Source: Elusimicrobiota bacterium
GTDB taxonomy: Bacteria > Elusimicrobiota > Elusimicrobia > UBA1565 > JACRDR01
Reading direction: 5' to 3'
Length of the DNA stretch: 64,000 nt
NCBI GenBank assembly: GCA_016194745.1
Contig: JACQBA010000011.1
Coordinates: 62,001-126,000, forward strand
A program made the translations under genes and the position numbers. Positions 43,402 through 51,888 of the stretch are shown piece after piece; positions within the stretch are counted from its first letter, which is position 1, and the number at the start of each line of letters is the position of its first letter. The notes under the pieces were generated by a model. It had not been told where the DNA came from. It saw only the letters and a program-made list of their open reading frames with translations, and did no database searches.

Positions 43402-44478
43402 ATGCCGAGCCAAGACTCCCGGCCGCAGGGGAAACGTTCCGTCGCCGCGGTCACCAAGATCGACTACGAAGGCGAAAGCTACTCGCGCGACAACCTCGAG
43501 CACATGCTCACCGAGTACCAGGGCCGGCATACCCTGGACCTCAAGAAGTTCGAGGACCTTTCCCAAGCCTACGAGCATCTCGCCAAGGAGATGACGCAGG
43601 ACATCAGCGACCAGAAGTCCGCGTTCGAGTACGTATCCAACATAGCGGTGCTCGACCGCCTCGGCACGAACCTGAAAGGCCTGATCCACAAAATTCCGTT
43701 CCTGCGCGGCTGGGCGCCGTCGAGGGACTTGAAGGAACTCCTCGGCGAGAAGATCGAGATCGCCCAGCGCCGCGTCCAAGAGATCGGCAACTACATCGAC
43801 ACGCTGCAAGACGACGTCAAGAACCTGCAGGACGACATCACGCGTCTAAATAAGCGCATGATCCAGGCCGCCCAGAACCGGGACCGGGCGGCGGCGCACG
43901 TGCTGCGTCTGGAGGACGCCCGGAAGGCCGCGGAAGCGCAGCTGGCGTCGATCGCCGACCCCAAGAGCGTCGAGGCCCGCGAGCTGCAGGCCAAGACGAG
44001 CGAGCTCAAGCGCATGATCTGGGACCACGGGGCGCGTCTGCGCACCTATTCGCAGGCCGAGGAGCGCATCGCGACGATCATCAACATGAGCAACAACTTC
44101 CTCGAGATGATGACCAACCTGCACGGGAACATGTCGAACCTCTGCGAGACCGGCAACGAGGTCCTCAACGAGCTCCACGGCAACCTGGCGGGGCTCTCGT
44201 CGATCTCGAAGGCGGGCGAGCTGTCCGTCGCGATGCATCGCTCGATGCAGTCGCTGCGCGTCAGCGCCAATCGGCTCGCGGTGCTCGCGTCGGAGACGTC
44301 GCGCTATCTCACGCAGAACGTCGACCGGCTCACCGCCGAGATGAAGATCTACGACAAAGAAACGGAGCACCTCGTCGCCAGCAACCTGGCGGCGGAGCGC
44401 GAGATGAAGGAGCAGCGCATCAACGAGACCATCGAGCTCGCGCGCATGGAGTACGAAGTTGGAACCCCGCGCGACTGA
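43402..44478 (+). CDS. Coiled-coil protein, first gene of the HSP90-like operon
   Basis: 358 residues, no signal peptide or membrane segment. Most of it (about 45-355) is helical with heptad-like spacing, for example NLEHMLTEYQGRHTLDLKKF, EIAQRRVQEIGNYIDTLQDD and NLQDDITRLNKRMIQAAQN. The plan resembles TelA-type coiled-coil proteins in a loose way (conserved sequence not evident), so I call no family. It may be a scaffold. The ATG at 43402 follows a consensus AAGGAGG at 8 bases; a possible earlier start lacks one. It overlaps the next gene by 20 bases. Confidence 0.82.
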   Translation: MPSQDSRPQGKRSVAAVTKIDYEGESYSRDNLEHMLTEYQGRHTLDLKKFEDLSQAYEHLAKEMTQDISDQKSAFEYVSNIAVLDRLGTNLKGLIHKIPFLRGWAPSRDLKELLGEKIEIAQRRVQEIGNYIDTLQDDVKNLQDDITRLNKRMIQAAQNRDRAAAHVLRLEDARKAAEAQLASIADPKSVEARELQAKTSELKRMIWDHGARLRTYSQAEERIATIINMSNNFLEMMTNLHGNMSNLCETGNEVLNELHGNLAGLSSISKAGELSVAMHRSMQSLRVSANRLAVLASETSRYLTQNVDRLTAEMKIYDKETEHLVASNLAAEREMKEQRINETIELARMEYEVGTPRD

Positions 44479-45466
44479 CCGGCCGCGCGCCGGGCGGTTC
44501 GCGCCTCCGATCGGGAAGAGCCTGGACGAGTACGGCGAGACCGCCGCGCGCCTGATCGAAGCGGGGAGGCTCGGAAAGGTGTTTCCGGATCCCGCCAGCT
44601 GCGCGTCGTACCTGCGCGGCATCGGCGAGGCGGCGCGGGCCGTCTATCCGGACCTGCGCCTCAGCACCGCCTCCGGGCTTCCGAGCCTGCAGGACCTCGT
44701 GCGGCTTCAGGCGGACCGGGAGATCGCCCCGGGATATCTGAAGTCGCAGCAGGATCGACGGCGGCGCGGCCTCCCGGTCGCGCCGCGCCTGGCGGCCAAG
44801 GGAAGATACTACGAGCGCCTGCTCGGCCTCCCGCTCAAGCCGCTGCACCGGCTCGATCTCTCGCTCCGGCGCGTCGCCGCGGACGGGACCTCGGCGCAAT
44901 ACGAGGCGGTGCTGGACCGCTTCGACGCCGAGGAGGCCGTATTCTCCCGCTACACGCTTCTTCTCGAGCAGACCGAGCGGACGCAAGGAGACGCGCTGCT
45001 GCAGAGAGTAGGAGACTACTCCCGGCAAACCGCCGCTTTTCGAGAGAGGATGGAGGGCGTCCTGCGCGACGAAAGCGAGATCGCGTTCCTCATCCTCGGC
45101 CGGACGCCGGGCGTGCGCGTCGAGGAGGTCGCGCGGGCCCGCATCGGCCCGCTGTGGAGCCCCTGGACGCCGGGCCCCGCCGGCTGGTTCTCCGCCGCCG
45201 AAGGCGCCTTCGTACTGCACTTGGCGCTGGACCGCACTTCCGCCGCCCTCGCGTCGGACCGCGACGACGACCCCTTCTCCACGCTGTACCGCAACGCGCT
45301 TTCCGACGAATGCCGCCCGCTCGTCGAGGACGCGGCGCGCCAGCTCGGATATCGCGTCCACAAGGATCGGAAATTCGCGTGCAGCACGCGCGCGGCGGCG
45401 GGGCGATTGAGCGCGCGGCTCGAAGAGTCGGGCACGACGAACCTGGTGTACTGCATAGAGCCGTAG
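44459..45466 (+). CDS. Unknown protein in the HSP90-like operon
   Basis: 335 residues, cytoplasmic. It starts at a TTG inside the end of the coiled-coil gene, with GGAG 8 bases upstream; no ATG gives a better frame. Residues about 40-110 (LGKVFPDPASCASYLRG, ARAVYPDLRLSTASGLPS) look helical; about 160-215 is a coiled-coil-like helix (LLLEQTERTQGDALLQRVGD); the C-terminal half contains FVLHLALDRTSAALASD and HKDRKFACSTRAAAGRL. I find no known motif. Its place between a coiled-coil protein and an HSP90-like ATPase suggests a dedicated adaptor or client. Confidence 0.75.
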   Translation: MEPRATDRPRAGRFAPPIGKSLDEYGETAARLIEAGRLGKVFPDPASCASYLRGIGEAARAVYPDLRLSTASGLPSLQDLVRLQADREIAPGYLKSQQDRRRRGLPVAPRLAAKGRYYERLLGLPLKPLHRLDLSLRRVAADGTSAQYEAVLDRFDAEEAVFSRYTLLLEQTERTQGDALLQRVGDYSRQTAAFRERMEGVLRDESEIAFLILGRTPGVRVEEVARARIGPLWSPWTPGPAGWFSAAEGAFVLHLALDRTSAALASDRDDDPFSTLYRNALSDECRPLVEDAARQLGYRVHKDRKFACSTRAAAGRLSARLEESGTTNLVYCIEP

Positions 45467-45481
45467 TCGGAGGAGTCAGCG

Positions 45482-47128
45482 ATGGATTCGCGTTCCAGCG
45501 GGACGACCGAGGCGAGGACCTTGATCCGGGACCTCGTGAACCAGTTCTCGGACCCGCTGTGCTTCTACCGCGAGCTCGTGCAGAACGCGGTCGACGGAGG
45601 CGCCAATCGCATCGATGTGTCCCTGGAGTTCGTCGCCGACGACGCCGCGCAGGGCGCATCCGGCCGGGCGATCATCCGCGTCGAGGACGACGGAGAAGGA
45701 ATGGACGAGCGCATGATCGACGAGTTCCTCCTCGTCCTGTTCCGGTCGGCGAAGGAAGGAGACCTGACGAAGATCGGGAAGTTCGGCATCGGCTTCATGT
45801 CCGTCTTCGCGCTCAAACCGGACCGAGTGACGCTGTGGACGTCCAAGAGCGGGGAAAGCTGGCGACTCGAGTTCCCCGACTATTCGCGCTATGAAAAATA
45901 CCGGCTCGACCGGCCTCGCGACGGGACCATAGTCCAGCTTTCGGTCCGGATGGATTCGGAGGCGTACCGACTCCTCGTTGACGGCTCCCGCGCCTCCGTC
46001 CGCGCGTGGTGCCGCCACGCCGACGCGCGCATCCATTTTCTGGACAAGACCTCGGGCGCTCCGGCCGAAGCCCTCTCGGAGCCCTTTGACTTGGCCTCCG
46101 GAGCCAGCCTCCGGCACCGAGAGGAGGGGACGGAAATTCTCCTGGGCTTCGCCGACGAGCCTCGACCTCGGTGCGGCTACTACAATCGAGGGCTCACTCT
46201 CCTGGAGTGCGAGACGGCCGAGGAGTCGCTGCGGGGGCTCGAGTTCAAGATCAACTCCCGCTGGCTCGAGCACACGATGACCCGCGACAACGTCCTGCAG
46301 GACGGGAATTACCGCAAGGCGATGGCGGTCGTTCTGCGCCTCGCGCGAGAAGAGATGCCCCTGCGCCTTCGAGAGGAGCTCGAAGCGGCGGCAGCGGCCT
46401 TGTCCGGCCGGGAAACGACCTCGAGCGATCCGGCGGCGGTCGAGTGGACCCGCCGGCTCACGTACTTGAAGACCTTGTTCGCCGGCACCGTGGCGTTGTG
46501 GCGCAACTCGGACTGGAGGATCTTCCCGACGCTGTCGGGTCCCGCGTCCCTGACGGACCTCAAGAACTCCCTCCGCGGCGGGCGGACGCTGCTCGTCGAC
46601 GCCGCGCGCGGCCGCGTCACCGCCCTCCTCGAGAAGGAGGGACGCCCGGTGCTTCCGTCGGGACCGTGGGCCGCGGCGGCCGCCGAATGGCTCGAGTGCG
46701 CCGTCGCCGTGGCCTCGGACGCCTTCATCGCGCCGGAAGCGATTCCCGACGACGGCGTGTCTCCGGAGGCCCGGGGCCTCCTGGAGACGCTTCGCGCGCT
46801 CGACGCGCGCGCGGCCTCCTGGTTCGATACCATCGCCGCGGGCGATCTGGGATATGCCGGCTCCTGCGTCAAGAACGAGCTCTTCGTGGTGCTCGACCGG
46901 CCGGGGACGCTCTCGCCCGCGCCTTGGGACTTGCGCGCCGCGGCCGCGCGCGGGAAAGCCGCGCTTCTCAACGCCGCGCATCCGACGGCCATGCGGCTGT
47001 CGAGCCTGCATGCGTCGCGTCCGGGCCTGGCGGGCTACCTGGGCCTCAAGCTCCTGTACCCGCCGAGCACGCTGTCGGAGGCCGTCGAGCAGAGCCTGCT
47101 CAAGGCTGCGCTCGGGATGGAGCGATGA
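45482..47128 (+). CDS. HSP90-like (GHKL) ATPase
   Basis: 548 residues. The N-terminal ATP-binding domain shows all Bergerat-fold motifs: E31-L-V-Q-N35 with AVDGGAN, D69-D-G-E-G-M74 and G99-K-F-G-I-G-F105. A middle domain follows, with MTRDNVLQD near residue 262-270, matching the catalytic-loop S/T-R-E-x-L-Q of HSP90. The length and missing C-terminal dimer domain differ from HtpG (about 620). The C-terminal half (after about 300) is unfamiliar. It should bind and hydrolyse ATP and change shape with clients. It follows the 44459 gene by 15 bases and overlaps the next gene (ATGA). This looks like a specialised HSP90 paralogue, not the housekeeping HtpG. Confidence 0.85.
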   Translation: MDSRSSGTTEARTLIRDLVNQFSDPLCFYRELVQNAVDGGANRIDVSLEFVADDAAQGASGRAIIRVEDDGEGMDERMIDEFLLVLFRSAKEGDLTKIGKFGIGFMSVFALKPDRVTLWTSKSGESWRLEFPDYSRYEKYRLDRPRDGTIVQLSVRMDSEAYRLLVDGSRASVRAWCRHADARIHFLDKTSGAPAEALSEPFDLASGASLRHREEGTEILLGFADEPRPRCGYYNRGLTLLECETAEESLRGLEFKINSRWLEHTMTRDNVLQDGNYRKAMAVVLRLAREEMPLRLREELEAAAAALSGRETTSSDPAAVEWTRRLTYLKTLFAGTVALWRNSDWRIFPTLSGPASLTDLKNSLRGGRTLLVDAARGRVTALLEKEGRPVLPSGPWAAAAAEWLECAVAVASDAFIAPEAIPDDGVSPEARGLLETLRALDARAASWFDTIAAGDLGYAGSCVKNELFVVLDRPGTLSPAPWDLRAAAARGKAALLNAAHPTAMRLSSLHASRPGLAGYLGLKLLYPPSTLSEAVEQSLLKAALGMER

Positions 47129-49749
47129 GGGACGAGGGACGCCTCTCCGAAGTCGGAGCCTTCCGGGTCGACCGCGCGGCGGCGCTGCGCAAGCTGATGG
47201 AGTACCGGTTTCCGGACCCCCTGTATTATCCGATCCCCTGGGTCGCCGCGGCGGTCGCAAGCGGCGCCACCGCGATCGAGGTCCTCGTGTGCCGCAAGCC
47301 GGAGGCGCGGATCGAGCTACGGTTCGACGGCAGGCCATGGTCGGTCGGCGACTTGAGCGATCCTTATCGCGCGCTCTTCGACGCGGAGTCCGCGGCGCTG
47401 GACCGCAACCGCGAGCTGGCCGCCGGACTTCTCTGCGCCCTGCGCCTTAAGCCGGTCCGGATCGAGGTGCGCTCGCGCTTCCTGCTTCGAGATACGGTGC
47501 TGCGCTTGGACAGCCTCGACTCCGAGTCCGTCGAGACGACGGCCGCGCCGGCTACCGACGCTCAGCGGACGACCATCACGGCGACGTGGAAGCCGGGAAC
47601 ATCCTTCTTTAACGACGAGCTCCTGGCAAAGTTCCTGTCGAACTGCCCGATCCCGGTGACCATCGACGGCAAGCCGCTCAAGCCGGCCTCCCCGCCGATG
47701 CACAGATTCTTGTCGCTCCGATTCCAGAGCGGCGCCGCGTCGGGCCTGATCGGCTTCGCCTCCGACGAATCGGCGGCCCGCGTCGATCTCGTGCGCTACG
47801 GCGTCACGCTGGACACGCTGCCGCGCGAGTCGTTGGCCCTCGCGGTGGTCCGGGGCTTCATACGCTGCGACGCGCTCAAGACCGACATCTCCTGCGGCAA
47901 GGTCCTGCAAGACGAGGCCTTCGACTCGGCGCTTCGGGCGCTCGACGACGCGCTCGAGGAGCTCGTCCGCGCCGCGGCCGGCCGACTCTCGGCGGACGCC
48001 GCGGCGGTCGGCTCCGCCCTCAGAGAGCCGGTATTTCGGATGCGCTGGTCTCCCGGCGGCTCGGGCGCGCCGCTGCTGCGGAGGCTTCGCGCCGCGCTCG
48101 GCCTGAAGGCGATCTTTCGAGCGACCGGCCTTCTCGAGAGGAGTCTGTCGGATAAGATCGCGCTGGCCTCGGCGATGACGGCGGCGCTTCGCGGCGCGGC
48201 CCTCCATCTGCGCGCCCAGATGCTCGGGACGAGAAGCCGCCTGCTGAACGTGCTGTGGAACGCCCCGCTGCTCTTCGACGTCGAGGGGCTTCCTCTCCAG
48301 CTCCGGGAGCTGGACGAACAGCGCAATCGCATCGGCTTCGTGCCGTGTTCCGAGCGCGACTCGCTCGCGGCGGCCAAGTGCCTCATCGCGTGGACGCCGA
48401 CGGACGCCGATCTCGAGTTCCTGCGCGAGTTCTATCCGTCCGATCTGCGCCAAATCCCGGCCGACGCCTCCGCGAGCATCGTCGCCCGCATGGGGCTCGG
48501 TCCGCGCGCCGGCGCCTCGGCGGACAGCGAGGATCTTCCGCACGAGATGCTCGCGGGCACGACGATCCGCCACGACGGCGCGGAGTACCACGTCGGGCTG
48601 TCGATGTCTCCCCATCACGCGCTGTGCCGCGTGCGTCTGGCGCAAGAGGACGAGCCGGACGCCCTCATCCTCTTTCCCATGAGCGGGCTCCGGCCGGACG
48701 TCTGGTTCGTCGACTCGCGCCTGCAGCCGGCCTGCTGGTCCGAGGCGGCCAAAGCCGTCCTGCCGGCGCTCCCGGACGTCTACGCCCGGCTCGTCCGCGC
48801 GTACGATCCCCGCGTCGAGAGTCTCCGCCAGATGATGATCCGAGAGCATCTGTTGGACCTCCTCGTCGCGTCGTGGAATCCCGCGACGCGCGCGCTCCAG
48901 TCCAATCACTGGCTCGCGGACGTCCCGCTGTTCCGAGGGGCCGACGCAAGGCCGCTCACCTTGGCGCGCATCTCGAAGGCGATCGCGACCGGAGAATGCC
49001 TGCTCCTGCAGGCGACGATGCACCCGTACCGGCTCCAGGCGGCCGTCTGCGGGTTTCCCGACCACGTCGGGGCCCTGTTCGCCGGGATGCCCCAGATCAA
49101 GATCTACGACAACATGGCCCGCGACGAAAACGCGGGGAGACCGCGCGCCGCGGACCCCGTGGACATCGGCCTCGCGTTCCAGACCAAGGTGCTCGACGCG
49201 CTGCGCGGGTGCGTGCTCGATGCGATGAACTGGTCGGCCGAGCTGGCGCGTCCGCTGCTGACGGCGATCGAATCCTCGTGGCTCTTCTACACTCCGCGGC
49301 CGCCGACGTTCAGAGCGGAGCCAGCCGCGGAGCCCGAAGCGCCGCGCGTCAACGTTTCCCCGTCGCGGGAACCGCGCGCGGAGCCCTCGAGTCATCCCTC
49401 GGACGACCCCGAGGAGGCGCTGCGCGACGTCTTGGTGCAGATCGCGGCGGCCACCGGCTTCGTCATCGCCGCGAGCGAGCTGCGCAGGATCGGGCTTCAC
49501 GCGCTGACCGGCGGGCTCGCGTCGCGCGCCCGGGACGGCGACTGGCGCGTGAACGTCGACCATCCCTTGGCCCGGATGCTGCTCGGCTCCGGAGTGCCGA
49601 GCCGCGTCTTCCTGCCGTTCCTCGCCTCCGCCGTGCTCACCGCCATCAGCCGCGCCCAGCCGGAGCTGTTCGCCGCCTACGAGGCCAAGTTCCAGGCGGC
49701 CGTGATCGCGTGGGCGAGCCGATTCGTCGAAAAGGCCGGGCGCGTCTAG
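47125..49749 (+). CDS. Degenerate HSP90-like partner protein
   Basis: 874 residues, start overlapping the upstream stop (ATGA). The first 280 residues run parallel to the preceding HSP90-like protein: FPDPLYYPIPWVAAAVASGA replaces FSDPLCFYRELVQNAVDGGA, then IELRFDGRPWS at the DxGxG position, and ISCGKVLQDEAFDSAL replaces MTRDNVLQDGNYRKAM at the same distance from the start (about 260). The Glu and Asn of the ATP site and the catalytic Arg are lost, so ATP hydrolysis is unlikely. The rest is new: a long helical/beta region, a disordered Pro/Glu/Arg-rich linker near residues 730-760 and a C-terminal helical domain. Probably a pseudo-ATPase that pairs with its neighbour. Confidence 0.8.
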   Translation: MRDEGRLSEVGAFRVDRAAALRKLMEYRFPDPLYYPIPWVAAAVASGATAIEVLVCRKPEARIELRFDGRPWSVGDLSDPYRALFDAESAALDRNRELAAGLLCALRLKPVRIEVRSRFLLRDTVLRLDSLDSESVETTAAPATDAQRTTITATWKPGTSFFNDELLAKFLSNCPIPVTIDGKPLKPASPPMHRFLSLRFQSGAASGLIGFASDESAARVDLVRYGVTLDTLPRESLALAVVRGFIRCDALKTDISCGKVLQDEAFDSALRALDDALEELVRAAAGRLSADAAAVGSALREPVFRMRWSPGGSGAPLLRRLRAALGLKAIFRATGLLERSLSDKIALASAMTAALRGAALHLRAQMLGTRSRLLNVLWNAPLLFDVEGLPLQLRELDEQRNRIGFVPCSERDSLAAAKCLIAWTPTDADLEFLREFYPSDLRQIPADASASIVARMGLGPRAGASADSEDLPHEMLAGTTIRHDGAEYHVGLSMSPHHALCRVRLAQEDEPDALILFPMSGLRPDVWFVDSRLQPACWSEAAKAVLPALPDVYARLVRAYDPRVESLRQMMIREHLLDLLVASWNPATRALQSNHWLADVPLFRGADARPLTLARISKAIATGECLLLQATMHPYRLQAAVCGFPDHVGALFAGMPQIKIYDNMARDENAGRPRAADPVDIGLAFQTKVLDALRGCVLDAMNWSAELARPLLTAIESSWLFYTPRPPTFRAEPAAEPEAPRVNVSPSREPRAEPSSHPSDDPEEALRDVLVQIAAATGFVIAASELRRIGLHALTGGLASRARDGDWRVNVDHPLARMLLGSGVPSRVFLPFLASAVLTAISRAQPELFAAYEAKFQAAVIAWASRFVEKAGRV

Positions 49750-49754
49750 CGGGC

Positions 49755-50798
49755 CTACCTGACGTGGGTGACTTTCTTGAGGCCGGCGGGCTTGTCCGCG
49801 TTCAGGCCCTTCTGGCGCGAGAGATGAAGCGCGCACAGCTGCCCGAACACCGCCAGCGGGAACGGCGAGAACGTGTCGTGCACTCGCGGCGCGTCGAACG
49901 TGAGGGTCGGTACGTGGAACTTCCCCAGACGCGCGCGCACGCGCCGCAGCGACGACAGTCCGGGGCCGCGCGGCGCCAGCAGGATCGCGCGCAGTCCGGA
50001 GGCGCCGCCCTGGCGCCTCGCCATCCCGATCGGTCCGTGCAGAAAATCGGCGGCGGAGGCCCCTTCGGCGAAGACGCCGGCGGATTCCTTGAGCTTGAGC
50101 GCCGTCTCGAGGGCGACGGGATAGGAAAAACCGCGAGAGAGGATCACCAGGCGTTCCGTGGCGCGCCAGCTTCTCATCGCCGCGGCGACGCGCCCTTCCT
50201 GCTTCAAGGCCGCTGCGATCATCGCGGGCGCGCCCTCCAGCTCGGCCAGAAAGCGGCGTCCGCGGACGCCGCCCATCCAATGCCCCGCCAAGAGATAGAG
50301 ACAGGCAAGTTCCGTCGTGAACGTCTTGGTCGCCGCGAGGCTGCGCTCGGGGCCCGCCTGGCACAGCAGCCGGAATCTCGCCCCCTTGGCCAGCGGAGAG
50401 CTCTCGTCGTTGGTGATCGCGACCGTCACCGCGCCCGCCGCGCGTGCCTTCGACACGTACTCCGCGACGTCGGGCGAGCGGCCCGATTGGCTGATGCCGA
50501 TGACGACGGCGTCCTTGAGGCGCAGGGGCCGCTTATATAAGGTGACGATCGACGGGGCGGCGAGCGCCGCCGGCACTCCGAGCCCCCATTCGAACAGGTA
50601 CTTGCCGATGATCGCCGCGTGATCGGATGTGCCGCGTCCGGCCAAGACCGCGAAGCGGACGCGCCGGCGGCGCAGAAGCGCGCCCAAGGCTTCGGCCTGC
50701 GCGGCCTCCCGCCGCAGGGTTCTCGAGACCGCCTGCGGCTGCTCGAGGATCTCCTCGCGCATGAAAACGCCGAGCGTCGAATCGTTCACGCGGGGCAT
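49755..50798 (-). CDS. SIS-domain sugar-phosphate isomerase/deaminase (GlmS isomerase-like)
   Basis: 347 residues, two SIS domains, without the glutamine amidotransferase domain of GlmS. Typical blocks are REEILEQPQAVSRTL, GRGTSDHAAIIGKYLFE, VIGISQSGRSPDVAEYV, ERSLAATKTFTTELACLY, ETALKLKESAGVFAEG and ADFLHGPIG. This order matches stand-alone GlmS-type isomerases and AgaS-type deaminases acting on amino-sugar phosphates. No kinase, transporter or deacetylase for an amino sugar is adjacent. It is convergent with the HSP90-like operon (5-base gap) and follows the coiled-coil secreted gene by 24 bases. Confidence 0.88.
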   Translation of the reverse strand: MPRVNDSTLGVFMREEILEQPQAVSRTLRREAAQAEALGALLRRRRVRFAVLAGRGTSDHAAIIGKYLFEWGLGVPAALAAPSIVTLYKRPLRLKDAVVIGISQSGRSPDVAEYVSKARAAGAVTVAITNDESSPLAKGARFRLLCQAGPERSLAATKTFTTELACLYLLAGHWMGGVRGRRFLAELEGAPAMIAAALKQEGRVAAAMRSWRATERLVILSRGFSYPVALETALKLKESAGVFAEGASAADFLHGPIGMARRQGGASGLRAILLAPRGPGLSSLRRVRARLGKFHVPTLTFDAPRVHDTFSPFPLAVFGQLCALHLSRQKGLNADKPAGLKKVTHVR

Positions 50799-50822
50799 GA
50801 TACTAATTTGCGGGACTAGGAT

Positions 50823-51758
50823 TTATCTGAACCGGGGGAGCAGGTCCTCGGCGTCCTTGAGAGGTTTCTCGGCGTCCCGGAGCCGGCGCTCGGCCGCAGA
50901 TTCGCGCTCCTCAAAGCGCGCGTACGCTCCCGCGTAGCCACGATAGTTGTCCCCGAAATCCTCGGACCGATGCTTGGCGACGTCCGCGTCGTAATAGACG
51001 GCGCGCGCGGCGTCGACGAGCTCCCGAATCTTCTGGCCCGCCCGCCCGCGGTTCTCGGTCTGAGGCTCCGTCGCGACGAGATCGATTCTGGCCCGCGCCT
51101 CGCGGCCCGCCGCGCCGAGGGCCTCGGCGCTCTTGGATAGAGTGTCCACCGCGCGCGCCAACTCCTCGCGCGCCTGGCGGGCGCGCCGGGTCTTGGAGAG
51201 GACGGTCTGCCGGTATTCGTCCATCTCGGCGGTATAGGGCTGGCATTCCTTCAGATGGCGGTTGGCGTCCTCCAGATGGTGCCCGGCATCGCCCCAGGCG
51301 TCGCGCCGGATGCGGGATTGCGCCCGCTGGGCGTTGTCCTCGCCGTCGTATGCGGCGGGTTGCAGGTTATGGACGACGTCGTACGCCCGATCCCATCGCT
51401 TTCGCATGTTGGCGTGCAGCCCGATGATCGCTTCGCAGCGCCGATCGATGGGCTCGAGGCGGCCGCGCCCTTTGACGACCGCCGTCATCTCGTCGTGGGG
51501 AGGCGTCGTTCCCTCGTAGATCCCGCGGGCGCGCGCGCCGGCCGCGCCTCCGTGCTGGAGCGCCTCGTCGACGCGCGCGCGGAGCGCGGGGATCTTCTCC
51601 GGCTCGACGGCGGTGGAGACGAGGTGGTCGATCGCCCGCATCATGGCCTCGTTGTCCTCGCGCAGAGCCCTGATGTCGAGGTCCGGCGAGTAGGCCGCCG
51701 CCGCGGCGTTCGAGACGGGCGACAACAGGGTCCATATGACCGCGAGCGCTAGCGTCAT
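50823..51758 (-). CDS. Secreted helical protein, unknown family
   Basis: 311 residues with a signal peptide (LALAVIWTLLSPVSNAAAAA). The mature protein is Arg/Glu/Ala-rich and helical throughout, with coiled-coil stretches such as EKIPALRARVDEALQHGG and ARFEERESAAERRLRDAEKP. Two Cys occur (RRCEAI, KECQPY). No family recognised. No ribosome-binding site precedes the ATG. An extended -10 TGATATCAT (51765-51773, minus strand) ends 6 bases upstream, so a leaderless transcript is likely. Confidence 0.78.
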   Translation of the reverse strand: MTLALAVIWTLLSPVSNAAAAAYSPDLDIRALREDNEAMMRAIDHLVSTAVEPEKIPALRARVDEALQHGGAAGARARGIYEGTTPPHDEMTAVVKGRGRLEPIDRRCEAIIGLHANMRKRWDRAYDVVHNLQPAAYDGEDNAQRAQSRIRRDAWGDAGHHLEDANRHLKECQPYTAEMDEYRQTVLSKTRRARQAREELARAVDTLSKSAEALGAAGREARARIDLVATEPQTENRGRAGQKIRELVDAARAVYYDADVAKHRSEDFGDNYRGYAGAYARFEERESAAERRLRDAEKPLKDAEDLLPRFR

Positions 51759-51764
51759 GAGGAG

Positions 51765-51839
51765 ATGATATCAACTTTGCGGCCCCCGTCGGCGCTCCCG
51801 GAGACGACCTTGACAAACATCGGGTCCCGGGGCTACACT
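51765..51839. promoter_or_regulatory. Divergent promoters around 51760-51840
   Basis: Plus strand: TTGACA (51810-51815), an 18-base spacer and TACACT (51834-51839), for the propeller protein. Minus strand: extended -10 TGATATCAT at 51765-51773, ending 6 bases before the ATG of the 50823-51758 gene. Confidence 0.65.
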
Positions 51840-51888
51840 GTTGCCGGCACCCCGCCGAGCGCCTCGCCGCCAAGATTCGACTTCTCGC

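Noticed and set aside
43402..44478. Calling the coiled-coil gene telA
   Set aside because: Length and helix content are similar, but I see no conserved TelA sequence; similarity of coiled coils alone is not enough.
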